Source: an uncultured Chitinophagaceae bacterium
GTDB taxonomy: Bacteria; Bacteroidota; Bacteroidia; Chitinophagales; Chitinophagaceae
Length of the DNA stretch: 64,000 nt
NCBI GenBank assembly: GCA_903870685.1
Contig: CAIQDX010000040.1
Coordinates: 17,811 to 81,810, forward strand
Direction of reading: 5' to 3'
Positions 53,825-62,261 of the stretch are shown piece after piece. The translations under genes and the position numbers were made by a program. Under the pieces are notes generated by a model. That model was not told where the DNA came from. It searched no databases and worked only from the letters and a program-made list of their open reading frames with translations. Each line of letters starts with the position of its first letter. The stretch's first letter is position 1.

Positions 53825-54545
53825 TTGTCTGCAAATCTTCATCGTCTTCAATATTATTCATCTGCTGCAAAATTTGCGGATAACGCCATGCCACTCTTCC
53901 ACTCATCGGCACAACAGAAAACTTTTTTGGATTAGGTAAGCATGCAATAATTTTTGCAGCTTCTTCTCTCGATAAATTTTTAGCATGTTTATGAAAATAA
54001 TATTGCGATGCCGCTTCAATACCGAAAATGCCCGGGCCCATTTCAATCACATTCAAATACACTTCTAAAATTCTTTTCTTTCTCCAAATTAATTCGGTTA
54101 AAAAAGTAAAATAAAATTCAGGTGCTTTACGAATATATTTTGTAACGCCGCTTCCCTGCCATAAAAAAACATTCTTCGCAGTTTGCTGCGAAATGGTACT
54201 GGCTGCACCACCTAAAGGGATTTTAGTTTTCTTATTTTTCTTTTTTGGTTTCAAACTTTTTTGCATCGCATCCCAATCAAATCCATTGTGATCGGGGAAT
54301 GCCTGGTCTTCGCTTGCAATGGCCGCCAGCTTTACATTGTACGAGATATCATTCCAGCTAACATAATTTCTTTTTAATCCGTATGAAAATGTATTTGCAA
54401 TTTGAGTAACAGTTATTGGCGGCATTATCCAACGGCACATAACGATGTATAAAAAAGAAGAAATAAATGCAAAAAGAAAAAGCCTTTTTATAAAACGCCA
54501 CACTCGCTTAAACAAAGAATTTTTTTTACCAGATTGTTTTGCCAT
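53814..54545 (-). CDS. mtgA: Monofunctional peptidoglycan transglycosylase
   Basis: Polymerises lipid II into glycan strands without a penicillin-binding domain. The 243-residue protein has one N-terminal membrane segment (about 19-40) and the GT51 motifs AAIASEDQAFPDHNGFD (catalytic E), AASTISQQTAKNVFLW and RKKRILEVYLNVIEMGPG. A poly-Lys patch KPKKKNKKTK is inserted before the second motif. Its start codon is 59 bases from a dispersed repeat. Confidence 0.93.
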   Translation of the reverse strand: MAKQSGKKNSLFKRVWRFIKRLFLFAFISSFLYIVMCRWIMPPITVTQIANTFSYGLKRNYVSWNDISYNVKLAAIASEDQAFPDHNGFDWDAMQKSLKPKKKNKKTKIPLGGAASTISQQTAKNVFLWQGSGVTKYIRKAPEFYFTFLTELIWRKKRILEVYLNVIEMGPGIFGIEAASQYYFHKHAKNLSREEAAKIIACLPNPKKFSVVPMSGRVAWRYPQILQQMNNIEDDEDLQTIIK

Positions 54546-54608
54546 GATGCCAAGATATTATTTATTGCTTTGCAAAAAATAATTTGTTTAATTTTTTTTG
54601 TTGACTAT

Positions 54609-54660
54609 CAGTATAACTTTTATCAACTCCGGTTGCGTCGCACACTTGTACTGTTGGATT
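54609..54660 (+). repeat. Dispersed repeat copy
   Basis: Core GTTGCGTCGCACACTTGTAC at 54632-54651, identical to the copies at 36127 and (reversed) 11288. The identity with the 11288 copy extends a little further 5' (CAACTCCG before the core in both). It lies in the divergent gap between mtgA and the M20 hydrolase gene. Confidence 0.8.
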
Positions 54661-54684
54661 TCTTTCAGCAACAAAAAACAGCAA

Positions 54685-54715
54685 TTGCTTTTACGAATTT
54701 GAATTTATATATTTG
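54685..54715 (+). promoter_or_regulatory. Promoter of the M20 hydrolase gene
   Basis: TTG at 54685-54687, 20-base spacer, perfect TATATTTG at 54708-54715; start codon 15 bases later. Confidence 0.65.
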
Positions 54716-54729
54716 AGAAAACCTAAACT

Positions 54730-56370
54730 ATGCAAGCAATATCTCGTTTTAAGCAAGAAAAAATTATTCTCTCTTTTTTAATGATGCTGTTTTGTTGCAT
54801 CATTCAATCAAATCTTATCGCACAAAAAAAGTATGATGAAAAATTTATTGAATCATTAAAGAAAGAAGCACTCATCTCTGTTGCATCAAAAGAAAAAGGC
54901 GTGCAGGAAATGATAGATATGCTTTTTAGTTTTGGCGAATTAGGTTTTCAGGAAATTGAAACATCAAAATATCTCACCGGTGTTTTAGAAAAAAATGGGT
55001 TCGCAGTTGAAAAAGGAATTGCAGGTGTGCCAACTGCATGGTTTGCAAAATGGGGAAGCGGTAGTCCAGTAATTGCATTGGGCAGTGATTTAGATTGCAT
55101 TCCAAAAGCATCTCAAATGCCCGGTGTAGCTTATAAACAGCCGATTGTTGAAGGTGCTCCGGGACATGGTGAGGGACATAACAGCGGACAAGCTGTAATT
55201 ATTTTCGCAGCATTAGCAGTGAAAGAAATTATGGAAAAAAATAAAATGCCGGGAACTATTATTATTTGGCCGGGTGTTGCAGAAGAATTAGTTGCAACAA
55301 AAGCTTGGTATGTACGTGATGGTTATTTTAAAAATGTTGATGCATGTATTTTCACACATGTGAATGGAGATTTTTCTTGCGATTATGGCGATGCAGGAAA
55401 CAATGGATTAGTATCTGTAAAATTTTCTTTTGAAGGAGATGCTGCTCATGCAGCAGGTGCACCATGGCGTGGTAAAAGTGCATTGGATGCTGTTGAATTA
55501 ATGGATGTTGGTTGGAATTTTAAAAGAGAACATTTAAAACCAACACAGCGTTCGCATTATGTTATTACCGACGGTGGCGATCAACCAAATGTTGTTCCAT
55601 CTCAGGCAAGTGTTTGGTATTATTTCAGAGAAAGAAATTATGACGATATTAAAAGTATGTATGAGTCCGGAATTAAAATTGCACAAGGTGCTGCATTAAT
55701 GACTGATACTAAATTCAAATATCAAATTTTAGGAACTGCATGGCCGGGATTTTTTAATAAACCTTTAGGCGAAGCTTTGCATAAAAATATTATGCGCGTT
55801 GGAATGCCGGAGTGGAGTGAAGCCGATCAGCAATTAGCAAAGGCAACTCAAAAATTAATGGAAGCTCCAAAAAAAGATCAATCAGGAAAAGAGATCAATG
55901 GATTGCGAACAACGATTGATACATTGAAAGGTTCCGTACAATTCAGTTGGGGTGGCGGTTCTGACGATATTGCAGATATTGCATGGAACTTACCAACAAT
56001 CGTTTTGTATTATCCTGCAAATATTCCCGGATTAAAAGGACATCATTGGGGCAATGCTATTGCAATGGCAACACCTATTGCACACAAAGGTTCTTTGGCT
56101 GGTGCAAAAGCAACAGCATTAACATTGATCGATTTGTTTACCAATCCAAAAATTGTTGCTGACGCAAAAGATTATTTTACTAATGTGCAAACAAAAGAAA
56201 CAAAATATAAACCGTTCATTACAAAAGATGATCCTCCTGCAACTTATTTAAATAAAGAAACGATGGAGAGATATCGGGAGCAAATGAAAAAATATTATTA
56301 CGATCCTTCGAAATACAAAACATATTTAGAACAATTGGGAATTACTTATCCAACATTGGAGAAAAAATAA
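54730..56370 (+). CDS. M20-family amidohydrolase (AbgB-like), exported
   Basis: A 546-residue metallo-amidohydrolase. The N-terminus has a hydrophobic signal (ILSFLMMLFCCIIQSNLIAQ). Metal-site regions: GSDLDCIPKAS (D), GHGEGHNSGQ (H), WPGVAEELVATKAW (E-E), and AHAAGAPWRGKSALDA of the lid domain; GLKGHHWGNAIA lies near the end. It resembles AbgB, the catalytic subunit that hydrolyses p-aminobenzoyl-glutamate, but that enzyme is cytoplasmic and needs AbgA. Here there is no AbgA and the protein appears exported, so a different N-acyl amino-acid substrate is likely. Confidence 0.85.
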   Translation: MQAISRFKQEKIILSFLMMLFCCIIQSNLIAQKKYDEKFIESLKKEALISVASKEKGVQEMIDMLFSFGELGFQEIETSKYLTGVLEKNGFAVEKGIAGVPTAWFAKWGSGSPVIALGSDLDCIPKASQMPGVAYKQPIVEGAPGHGEGHNSGQAVIIFAALAVKEIMEKNKMPGTIIIWPGVAEELVATKAWYVRDGYFKNVDACIFTHVNGDFSCDYGDAGNNGLVSVKFSFEGDAAHAAGAPWRGKSALDAVELMDVGWNFKREHLKPTQRSHYVITDGGDQPNVVPSQASVWYYFRERNYDDIKSMYESGIKIAQGAALMTDTKFKYQILGTAWPGFFNKPLGEALHKNIMRVGMPEWSEADQQLAKATQKLMEAPKKDQSGKEINGLRTTIDTLKGSVQFSWGGGSDDIADIAWNLPTIVLYYPANIPGLKGHHWGNAIAMATPIAHKGSLAGAKATALTLIDLFTNPKIVADAKDYFTNVQTKETKYKPFITKDDPPATYLNKETMERYREQMKKYYYDPSKYKTYLEQLGITYPTLEKK

Positions 56371-56373
56371 AAT

Positions 56374-56406
56374 AAAAAAGGCTTCATTATTGCGAAGCCT
56401 TTTTTA
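56374..56406. terminator. Bidirectional terminator
   Basis: Stem AAAAAAGGCTTC/GAAGCCTTTTTT (56374-56385, 56394-56405) between the convergent M20 and SDR genes. Confidence 0.85.
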
Positions 56407-56424
56407 ATAAATCGATATTGCTGA

Positions 56425-57201
56425 TTAACCAAAAATACTTTTTACAGTTCCGCCATCAACGGAAATGGTTTGTCCGGTAATAAATTTCGAAACCGGACTT
56501 AATAACCAAACCGCAAGCGATGCAAAATCATTGGCATTACCTAGTAAACCAGTTGGCATTTGTGCGATACCTTCTTTGCGAATTTGTTCTAACGGCATTC
56601 CTGTTTGCTCGCTTTTTTTAACATGCAATCTTGTGATGGCAGGAGTATCGTGAGCACCGGGTGCAATGATATTTAATGTAACACCACTCTTAGAAATTTC
56701 TTGCGCAAATGTTTTTGCAAAACCAATAACGGCTAATCGCAAAGAATTACTTAACACTAAATTTTCTATTGGTTGTTTAACGGATGAACTTTCTAAAAAT
56801 AAAATTCGACCATAATTTTTCTGCATCATCATTGGCGCAAAAGCCTTTGTGAGCGACACTTTCCAGCGAAGGATATTTTTATAAGCATCATCCCAATCGG
56901 CAAGTGTTGTTTCTAAAACTGTTTTTGCCGGTGGCCCGCCAGCATTAATTAAAATGCCATGCAATTGCCGATCGCCAACAATTTTTATTAATTGATTGAT
57001 TGAATTTTCTTCAGAAAGATCGCCGGAAAAAATTTCAACTTGAGTTGGCGCAATTGATTGAAATGCTTTTAATTTTTCTTCGCCTCTTGCAACTGCAATG
57101 ATGTTTGCACCTTCGGCAATCAATGCTTCGGCAACAGCTTTTCCTAAACCGCTTGTTGCACCACCAACAATAAATAATTGATCCTTGATTTGAATATTCA
57201 T
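56425..57201 (-). CDS. Atypical short-chain dehydrogenase lacking the catalytic Tyr/Lys
   Basis: A 258-residue SDR-fold protein. The cofactor loop reads IVGGATSGLGKAVAEAL (11-27) and INAGG (85-89) is intact, as is the active-site serine region LESSSVKQP (138-140). Where the Tyr-x-x-x-Lys pair belongs, the protein has S151 and R155 (LVLSNSLRLAV). This matches a known FabG-like subgroup that lacks the tetrad. The C-terminal SKFITGQTISVDGG is normal. It may be a reductase with altered chemistry or a non-catalytic binder. Confidence 0.85.
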   Translation of the reverse strand: MNIQIKDQLFIVGGATSGLGKAVAEALIAEGANIIAVARGEEKLKAFQSIAPTQVEIFSGDLSEENSINQLIKIVGDRQLHGILINAGGPPAKTVLETTLADWDDAYKNILRWKVSLTKAFAPMMMQKNYGRILFLESSSVKQPIENLVLSNSLRLAVIGFAKTFAQEISKSGVTLNIIAPGAHDTPAITRLHVKKSEQTGMPLEQIRKEGIAQMPTGLLGNANDFASLAVWLLSPVSKFITGQTISVDGGTVKSIFG

Positions 57202-57328
57202 AAAAAATTCATTTTGCGAATTACTAAACTACAGCAAAACAACCATTGACAAATTGAATAATCGAAGTTATATTTGAATCACAGGTTATCATTGAATTTT
57301 ATTCGATAAATGATAATCAAAAAACATT

Positions 57329-57336
57329 TAGTTTTG
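57329..57336 (+). promoter_or_regulatory. -7 promoter element
   Basis: TAGTTTTG at 57329-57336, a perfect TAnnTTTG, 36 bases before the start of the small exported protein. No clear upstream TTTG. Confidence 0.45.
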
Positions 57337-57372
57337 GTCAGATAATAATAAAATAGATTAAGAAGAACCAAC

Positions 57373-57969
57373 ATGATTTCTATGAAAAGAATAATAATAA
57401 TTTTAATTTTTACAACAATTTGTGCTGCAGCTTTTTCACAAGATCAATCGCAACAAAAACCAATTCCGATCGATGTAAAAAATAAATCATTGGACGTAAA
57501 AATTTCAAACAAAAAAATTCCCGTTGTAGTTTTTAATAATACTGTTCCTGTAAATGTTCATGTTGTTGATACCAATACTTTGAATGTTCATGTAATTGAA
57601 AATATAGACAGTACAAAAAAAGTTTTTTCATTTGTTAGAACAGAGAATTTAACTAACACCATGTTGCTTGTTCCTAAAACAGGTTACGAAATTGTTATTG
57701 ACTATTTAGGATACGAAGGTGTTGATCAAAGTGGAAAATTACAACTGTCGGCCAAAGCAATTTTGACTTATTATAATCATAGTTCTGTTTCACAGTTTGA
57801 TATGCCTTCAGCACAATTCCCTGTTGCCGGGGGCAATTGTTCTATTTTAATAAAAGCTGGAAATGCAGCACGAATCAATATTGTGCTGCCCGATGATTTA
57901 AAAGGAACCGGATATATTTATGTGCATGGGCACCAGCGAAAAGTAAATGCAAACGATTATATTGATTAG
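57373..57969 (+). CDS. Small exported protein of unknown function
   Basis: A 198-residue protein with a signal peptide (IIIILIFTTICAAAFSQ). The mature part starts with a charged, valine-rich stretch with near-repeats (KNKSLDVKISNKKIPVVVFN, then TVPVNVHVVD and LNVHVIEN), followed by a beta-rich body. No family recognised. ATG 57382 is an alternative start. It ends at a strong terminator. Confidence 0.65.
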   Translation: MISMKRIIIILIFTTICAAAFSQDQSQQKPIPIDVKNKSLDVKISNKKIPVVVFNNTVPVNVHVVDTNTLNVHVIENIDSTKKVFSFVRTENLTNTMLLVPKTGYEIVIDYLGYEGVDQSGKLQLSAKAILTYYNHSSVSQFDMPSAQFPVAGGNCSILIKAGNAARINIVLPDDLKGTGYIYVHGHQRKVNANDYID

Positions 57970-57985
57970 CAAGAAATGATTGAAT

Positions 57986-58019
57986 AAAAAAAGCTTTGCA
58001 ATTGGCAAAGCTTTTTTTT
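57986..58019 (+). terminator. Intrinsic terminator
   Basis: Stem AAAAAAAGCTTTGC/GCAAAGCTTTTTTT with a T-run, 17 bases after the stop of the exported-protein gene. Confidence 0.88.
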
Positions 58020-58379
58020 ATTGAGATAAGTTTTGATTTTTACATAAGATAAGTTAGTACAAGAATTAAAAGTTTTGAATTTAATTAAACACTTCTTTAG
58101 TAGTATTTCTAAACTATCATAAAATAATGTGTGCATCGTAATCTTAATTTCAAAACGATTAGATTTTCTGCAAATAAAAATTCACCAACTTATGCATTAC
58201 TTAATTATCATGATCTTATTCCAATTGTTCTGACCTGATAAAAATCATATTTAAATCGTTTTTTTCTCCCGAGGTTTAACTTGTATTTTTTGTAGCTGTT
58301 TATGTTTATTATTTAACTGCAAAGACTACAATTAATTATTTCTATGAAATAGTTAATAATAATTCTAAAAAAACACCGA
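58020..58379. other. AT-rich leader region before the oxidoreductase operon
   Basis: About 360 bases with no ORF of note. A TATTTTTTG string near 58290 is a loose -7 candidate on the plus strand. I see no repeat, riboswitch-like fold or operator that I can support. It must contain the promoter of the operon that follows. Confidence 0.3.
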
Positions 58380-58538
58380 ATGCTCCAGCCAGATGAATTG
58401 CTTCATTATTGCAATGAAGCTGTATTTGATTTTAATTTCAATCAAGCAAAGAGCTGGAATCTCAATAATAATTACCGAACAGTTGTCGACACTCTTCCAA
58501 TTCATTTTCAGAAAAAATATCAATTAAATCATTTTTAA
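58380..58538 (+). CDS. Small ORF directly upstream of the oxidoreductase operon
   Basis: A 52-codon ORF (starts MLQPDELLHYCNEA, ends KKYQLNHF) with no known family. It has no Cys cluster or signal. Its stop lies 10 bases before the ferredoxin-like subunit start, the spacing of a co-translated leader gene. It may be a real small protein or a chance ORF in AT-rich DNA. Confidence 0.35.
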   Translation: MLQPDELLHYCNEAVFDFNFNQAKSWNLNNNYRTVVDTLPIHFQKKYQLNHF

Positions 58539-58548
58539 AAATTTCAAA

Positions 58549-58773
58549 ATGGCAAAAGTAAAAGGTGAAATTATTGTTGACATTGAGCGATGCAAAGGTT
58601 GCCAGGTGTGCATTTCAGCGTGTAAAGAAAATGCAATAGGCATGTCAAGAAAATTAAATAAAAAAGGATATCACTTTGCGCATAGTATCAATGAAGCTTG
58701 TACCGGTTGCATCAATTGTGCTATTGTTTGTCCTGATGGTGCGATCACAGTTTATCGAGCAAGATTAAATTAA
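58549..58773 (+). CDS. 2-oxoacid:ferredoxin oxidoreductase, delta (2[4Fe-4S]) subunit
   Basis: A 74-residue ferredoxin-like subunit with two 4Fe-4S motifs, CKGCQVCISACKENA and CTGCINCAIVCPDGA. It passes electrons from the TPP site to free ferredoxin. First of a four-gene operon whose other subunits are the alpha (19-base gap), beta (8-base overlap with alpha) and gamma proteins. Confidence 0.93.
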   Translation: MAKVKGEIIVDIERCKGCQVCISACKENAIGMSRKLNKKGYHFAHSINEACTGCINCAIVCPDGAITVYRARLN

Positions 58774-58792
58774 TCACTAAAAAATTTCAGCA

Positions 58793-59896
58793 ATGTCAAA
58801 AACAAAAGATATCCGATTAATGAAAGGCAATGAAGCTTTTGCAGAAGGAATTATTCGTGCAGGATGCGATGGATATTTTGGTTATCCCATCACTCCACAA
58901 TCAGAAGTATTAGAATATTTATCAGTTCAAAAAACAAAAGAACGAACAGGAATGATCGTGTTGCAAGCTGAAAGTGAAATTGCAAGTATTCACATGGTTT
59001 ATGGTGGAGCTGCTTGTGGAAAAAGAGTTGTGACTTCATCTTCAAGTCCGGGTATAAGTTTAATGCAGGAAGGAATTTCTTTTATGGCAGGAACAGAGCT
59101 TCCATGTTTATTAATGAATGTAGTTCGCGGTGGACCTGGATTAGGAACTATTCAACCATCTCAATCAGATTATTTTCAAGCAGTAAAAGGTGGAGGTCAT
59201 GGCGATTATAAAATGATAGTACTTGCTCCTGCATCTGTTCAGGAAATGTATGATTTTGCAAAATTGGGATTTGATCTTGCATTTAAATATCGCATTCAAG
59301 TAATGATTTTATCGGATGGTGCTATTGGACAAATGATGGAAAAAGTTGAATTAGATGAACAGATACCAAGATTAACTGACGCAGAAATAATTAAAAAATA
59401 TCCATGGGCAACAACAGGAAAAACTGCCGACAGAGAAAGAAATATTATTACATCGCTTGATCTTAATCCTGTTAAACAGGAAATCATGAATAGAAAATTT
59501 CAAGAAAAATTTAAACGTGTTGAAGAGAATGAAGTTCGTTTTGAAAGTATTCATTGCGATGATGCAGAATATTTATTTGTTGCGTATGGTTCGAGTGCAA
59601 GAGTTTGCGAAAAGGCTATGCAATTGGGAAGAGATAAAGGAATTAAAATTGGTTTATTACGACCCATAACTCTTTTTCCATTTCCTTATGAAGAAGTAGC
59701 AAGATTAGCGAAACAGGTAGAAGGAATATTAACTGTTGAAATGAGCGCCGGACAAATGATCGAAGATGTTCGTCTCGGTGCTAATGGTGCAGTGCATATT
59801 GAACATTATGGAAGACTTGGTGGAATCATTCCGGCACCAAGTGAAGTATTAAATGTATTGGAAGAAAATTTTATTAAATCAAAAGTTTATGCTTGA
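58793..59896 (+). CDS. vorB: 2-oxoacid:ferredoxin oxidoreductase, alpha subunit (VorB type)
   Basis: A 367-residue pyrimidine-side TPP subunit. KGNEAFAEGIIRAGCDGYFG and GYPITPQSEVLEYLS near the N-terminus are the VorB/KorA signatures; AESEIASIHMVYGGAACGKR and SSSPGISLMQEG follow. The complex interconverts a 2-oxoacid (branched-chain or 2-oxoglutarate) plus CoA and the acyl-CoA plus CO2 with reduced ferredoxin. Which acid cannot be told from sequence. Its stop overlaps the beta gene start. Confidence 0.92.
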   Translation: MSKTKDIRLMKGNEAFAEGIIRAGCDGYFGYPITPQSEVLEYLSVQKTKERTGMIVLQAESEIASIHMVYGGAACGKRVVTSSSSPGISLMQEGISFMAGTELPCLLMNVVRGGPGLGTIQPSQSDYFQAVKGGGHGDYKMIVLAPASVQEMYDFAKLGFDLAFKYRIQVMILSDGAIGQMMEKVELDEQIPRLTDAEIIKKYPWATTGKTADRERNIITSLDLNPVKQEIMNRKFQEKFKRVEENEVRFESIHCDDAEYLFVAYGSSARVCEKAMQLGRDKGIKIGLLRPITLFPFPYEEVARLAKQVEGILTVEMSAGQMIEDVRLGANGAVHIEHYGRLGGIIPAPSEVLNVLEENFIKSKVYA

Positions 59897-60671
59897 TACA
59901 CCAACATTAACCAAAGAAGAAATTTGTAAGCCTGAAAATTTGGTTTACAGCAGAACACATTTAATGACCGATGCACCACTTTCTTATTGTCCCGGTTGCG
60001 GTCATGGAACAATTCATCGTTTAATTATGGAAGTGATTGATGAATTGAATATGCAAGCCGATACAATTGGTGTTGCACCAGTTGGATGTTCTGTTTTGGC
60101 GTATGAATTTTTAAATATTGATATGCAACAAGCAGCTCATGGCAGAGCACCGGCTGTTGCAACTGGAATAAAAAGATTGATGCCAAATAAATTTGTATTC
60201 ACTTATCAAGGTGATGGAGATCTTGCTGCTATTGGTACCAGCGAAACAATTCATGCTTGCAACCGAGGAGAAAACATTACTATATTTTTTGTGAATAATG
60301 GAATTTACGGAATGACCGGTGGACAAATGGCGCCAACAACTTTACCAAAAATGAAGACAGCTACTTCGCCGTTTGGCCGCGATGTTGAAACCATGGGTTA
60401 TCCATTAAAAATTACTGAACTTATTGCCATGCTTCCCGGAACATATTTTGTTACTCGTCAATCGGTGCATACTGCAGCAAATGTTCGCAAAGCAAAAAAA
60501 GCAATTCAAAAAGCGATCGAATATCAAAAACTAAATAAAGGAGTTTCGTTTGTTGAAATAGTTTCTAATTGTAATTCGGGATGGAAAATGACACCGGTAG
60601 AATCGAATAAGTGGATGGAAGAAAATATGTTTCCATATTATCCGCTTGGTGATATTAAAGTTCCTCAATAA
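59889..60671 (+). CDS. 2-oxoacid:ferredoxin oxidoreductase, beta subunit (TPP-binding)
   Basis: A 260-residue subunit from ATG 59889 (a longer reading to 59853 would run through the alpha gene). SYCPGCGHGTIHRL supplies Cys of the interdomain cluster or TPP pocket, and QGDGDLAAIGTSETIHA to FVNNGIYGMTGGQ is the Mg-TPP motif (GDG...NN). It forms the catalytic core with the alpha subunit. Confidence 0.93.
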   Translation: MLDTPTLTKEEICKPENLVYSRTHLMTDAPLSYCPGCGHGTIHRLIMEVIDELNMQADTIGVAPVGCSVLAYEFLNIDMQQAAHGRAPAVATGIKRLMPNKFVFTYQGDGDLAAIGTSETIHACNRGENITIFFVNNGIYGMTGGQMAPTTLPKMKTATSPFGRDVETMGYPLKITELIAMLPGTYFVTRQSVHTAANVRKAKKAIQKAIEYQKLNKGVSFVEIVSNCNSGWKMTPVESNKWMEENMFPYYPLGDIKVPQ

Positions 60672-60683
60672 AAAATAAAAATA

Positions 60684-61238
60684 ATGACAGAAGAAATAAT
60701 CATTGCTGGTTTTGGTGGACAAGGAATTTTATCGATGGGAAAAATTCTTGCATATGCAGGTATGATGCAAAGCAAAGAAGTTAGTTGGTTTCCATCTTAT
60801 GGTCCTGAAATGCGCGGTGGCACTGCAAATGTTACTGTAATAATAAGTGATGAAAGAATAAGTTCGCCCATTCTGAATCAGTTCGACACAGCAATTATTT
60901 TGAATCAACAATCGATGGATAAATTCGAGAACTCTGTAAAGAAAGGTGGATTATTAATTTATGATCCGAATGGAATTACTCATCATCCTGTTAGAACTGA
61001 TATTGATATTTATACTGTTGATGCAGCGTATGAATCCTCAAGAATGAAATCTTCCAAAGTATTTAATATGGTCGTTCTTGGTGCTTTTTTAAAATTAAAA
61101 CCATTGATAGATCCGGAACATATGCATCAAGGTCTTGAAAAGTCTTTGCCAGTACGACATCACAATATGATTGCTGAAAACGAAAGAGCAATTGAAAAAG
61201 GCAAAGAGATCATCATACCAAAACATTTATTGAATTAG
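60684..61238 (+). CDS. 2-oxoacid:ferredoxin oxidoreductase, gamma subunit
   Basis: A 184-residue subunit with the glycine loop IIIAGFGGQGILSMGKILA at the start and SWFPSYGPEMRGGTANVTV, the typical gamma-domain block. The GFGGQG motif is shared with pyruvate-oxidoreductase gamma domains. It is 12 bases after the beta gene and is the last gene of the operon before the terminator at 61288. Confidence 0.93.
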   Translation: MTEEIIIAGFGGQGILSMGKILAYAGMMQSKEVSWFPSYGPEMRGGTANVTVIISDERISSPILNQFDTAIILNQQSMDKFENSVKKGGLLIYDPNGITHHPVRTDIDIYTVDAAYESSRMKSSKVFNMVVLGAFLKLKPLIDPEHMHQGLEKSLPVRHHNMIAENERAIEKGKEIIIPKHLLN

Positions 61239-61287
61239 AAATAGATAATTTGCATACTGTAAAGAGGTTTAATTTATTTAAATTTTC

Positions 61288-61321
61288 AAGCCACTTGATT
61301 AATCTCGAGCGGCTTTTTTAA
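61288..61321 (+). terminator. Terminator of the oxidoreductase operon
   Basis: Stem AAGCCACTTGA/TCTCGAGCGGCTT with one mismatch and one wobble pair (61288-61315), followed by six T residues. Confidence 0.75.
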
Positions 61322-61330
61322 TTTAGACCC

Positions 61331-62149
61331 ATGAAAAAAAATATAGCCGTTACTTTTTGCTTGATATTTTATTACTCTGTTTGCACAGCACAAATTGATA
61401 CCGTTCTTATTTACAGTAATGCGATGCATAAAAGTTCAAAAGCAGTTATTGTCAAACCATCTAATTATAACGATCAAAAGCATTTTCCTGTTGTTTATTT
61501 ATTGCATGGTTATGATGGCGATTACGGTAATTGGATAAAAAGAGTTCCTCAAATTCAACAATGGGCTGATGCTTTTCAATTGATGATAGTTTGTCCGGAT
61601 GCTGCTAAAAGTAGTTGGTACCTTGATAGTCCGATTGATACAACGTATAAATATGAAACCTATATCGGCGCCGAAGTTCCTGCCTATATTGACGCACATT
61701 ATAAAACTATTGCTGATCGCAAAGCCAGAGCCATCACGGGTTTAAGCATGGGTGGTCATGGAGCTTTGTTTTTAGGATTTCGACATCAAGATCTTTTTGG
61801 AGCCTGTGGCAGTATGAGTGGCGTTGTAGATTTAATGAAAGATAAATATGATGTTATCAAACGAATTGGCGATACCATTACACATGCAGAAGATTGGAAA
61901 AATTTTTCAGTTATTAATTTAATTGAAAAATATCCAAAAGATTCTATCGCAATTATTTTTGATTGCGGCACAGAAGACTCCTTTTATCAGATCAACAAAT
62001 CATTGCATGAGAAAATGCTGCAGTTGAAGATCAAACATGATTATATTGTACGATCAGGAAAACACGATTGGAATTATTGGGGCAATGCGGTAGTATATCA
62101 ATTATTATTCTTTAAAAAATATTTTCAATCATCCATTCAAAATCGATAA
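61331..62149 (+). CDS. Exported esterase (esterase D / XynZ type)
   Basis: A 272-residue alpha/beta hydrolase with a signal peptide (IAVTFCLIFYYSVCTAQ). The nucleophile elbow is GLSMGGHGALFLG; the acid lies in FDCGTEDSFY and the histidine in SGKHDWNYW. Related enzymes are acetyl-xylan/feruloyl esterases and S-formylglutathione hydrolase. The oxyanion-site YLLHGYDGDYGNW is intact. Substrate unknown, no polysaccharide-degradation genes nearby. Confidence 0.88.
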   Translation: MKKNIAVTFCLIFYYSVCTAQIDTVLIYSNAMHKSSKAVIVKPSNYNDQKHFPVVYLLHGYDGDYGNWIKRVPQIQQWADAFQLMIVCPDAAKSSWYLDSPIDTTYKYETYIGAEVPAYIDAHYKTIADRKARAITGLSMGGHGALFLGFRHQDLFGACGSMSGVVDLMKDKYDVIKRIGDTITHAEDWKNFSVINLIEKYPKDSIAIIFDCGTEDSFYQINKSLHEKMLQLKIKHDYIVRSGKHDWNYWGNAVVYQLLFFKKYFQSSIQNR

Positions 62150-62261
62150 TTCGCTACATACTTTTAATAGGAAGTATTCTTTAATTAAATTGATTTTCTT
62201 TCCCAACATCTTTTATATTGATTACTTATTAGAGGAGAACACTTACAGAGCACATTAAAAA

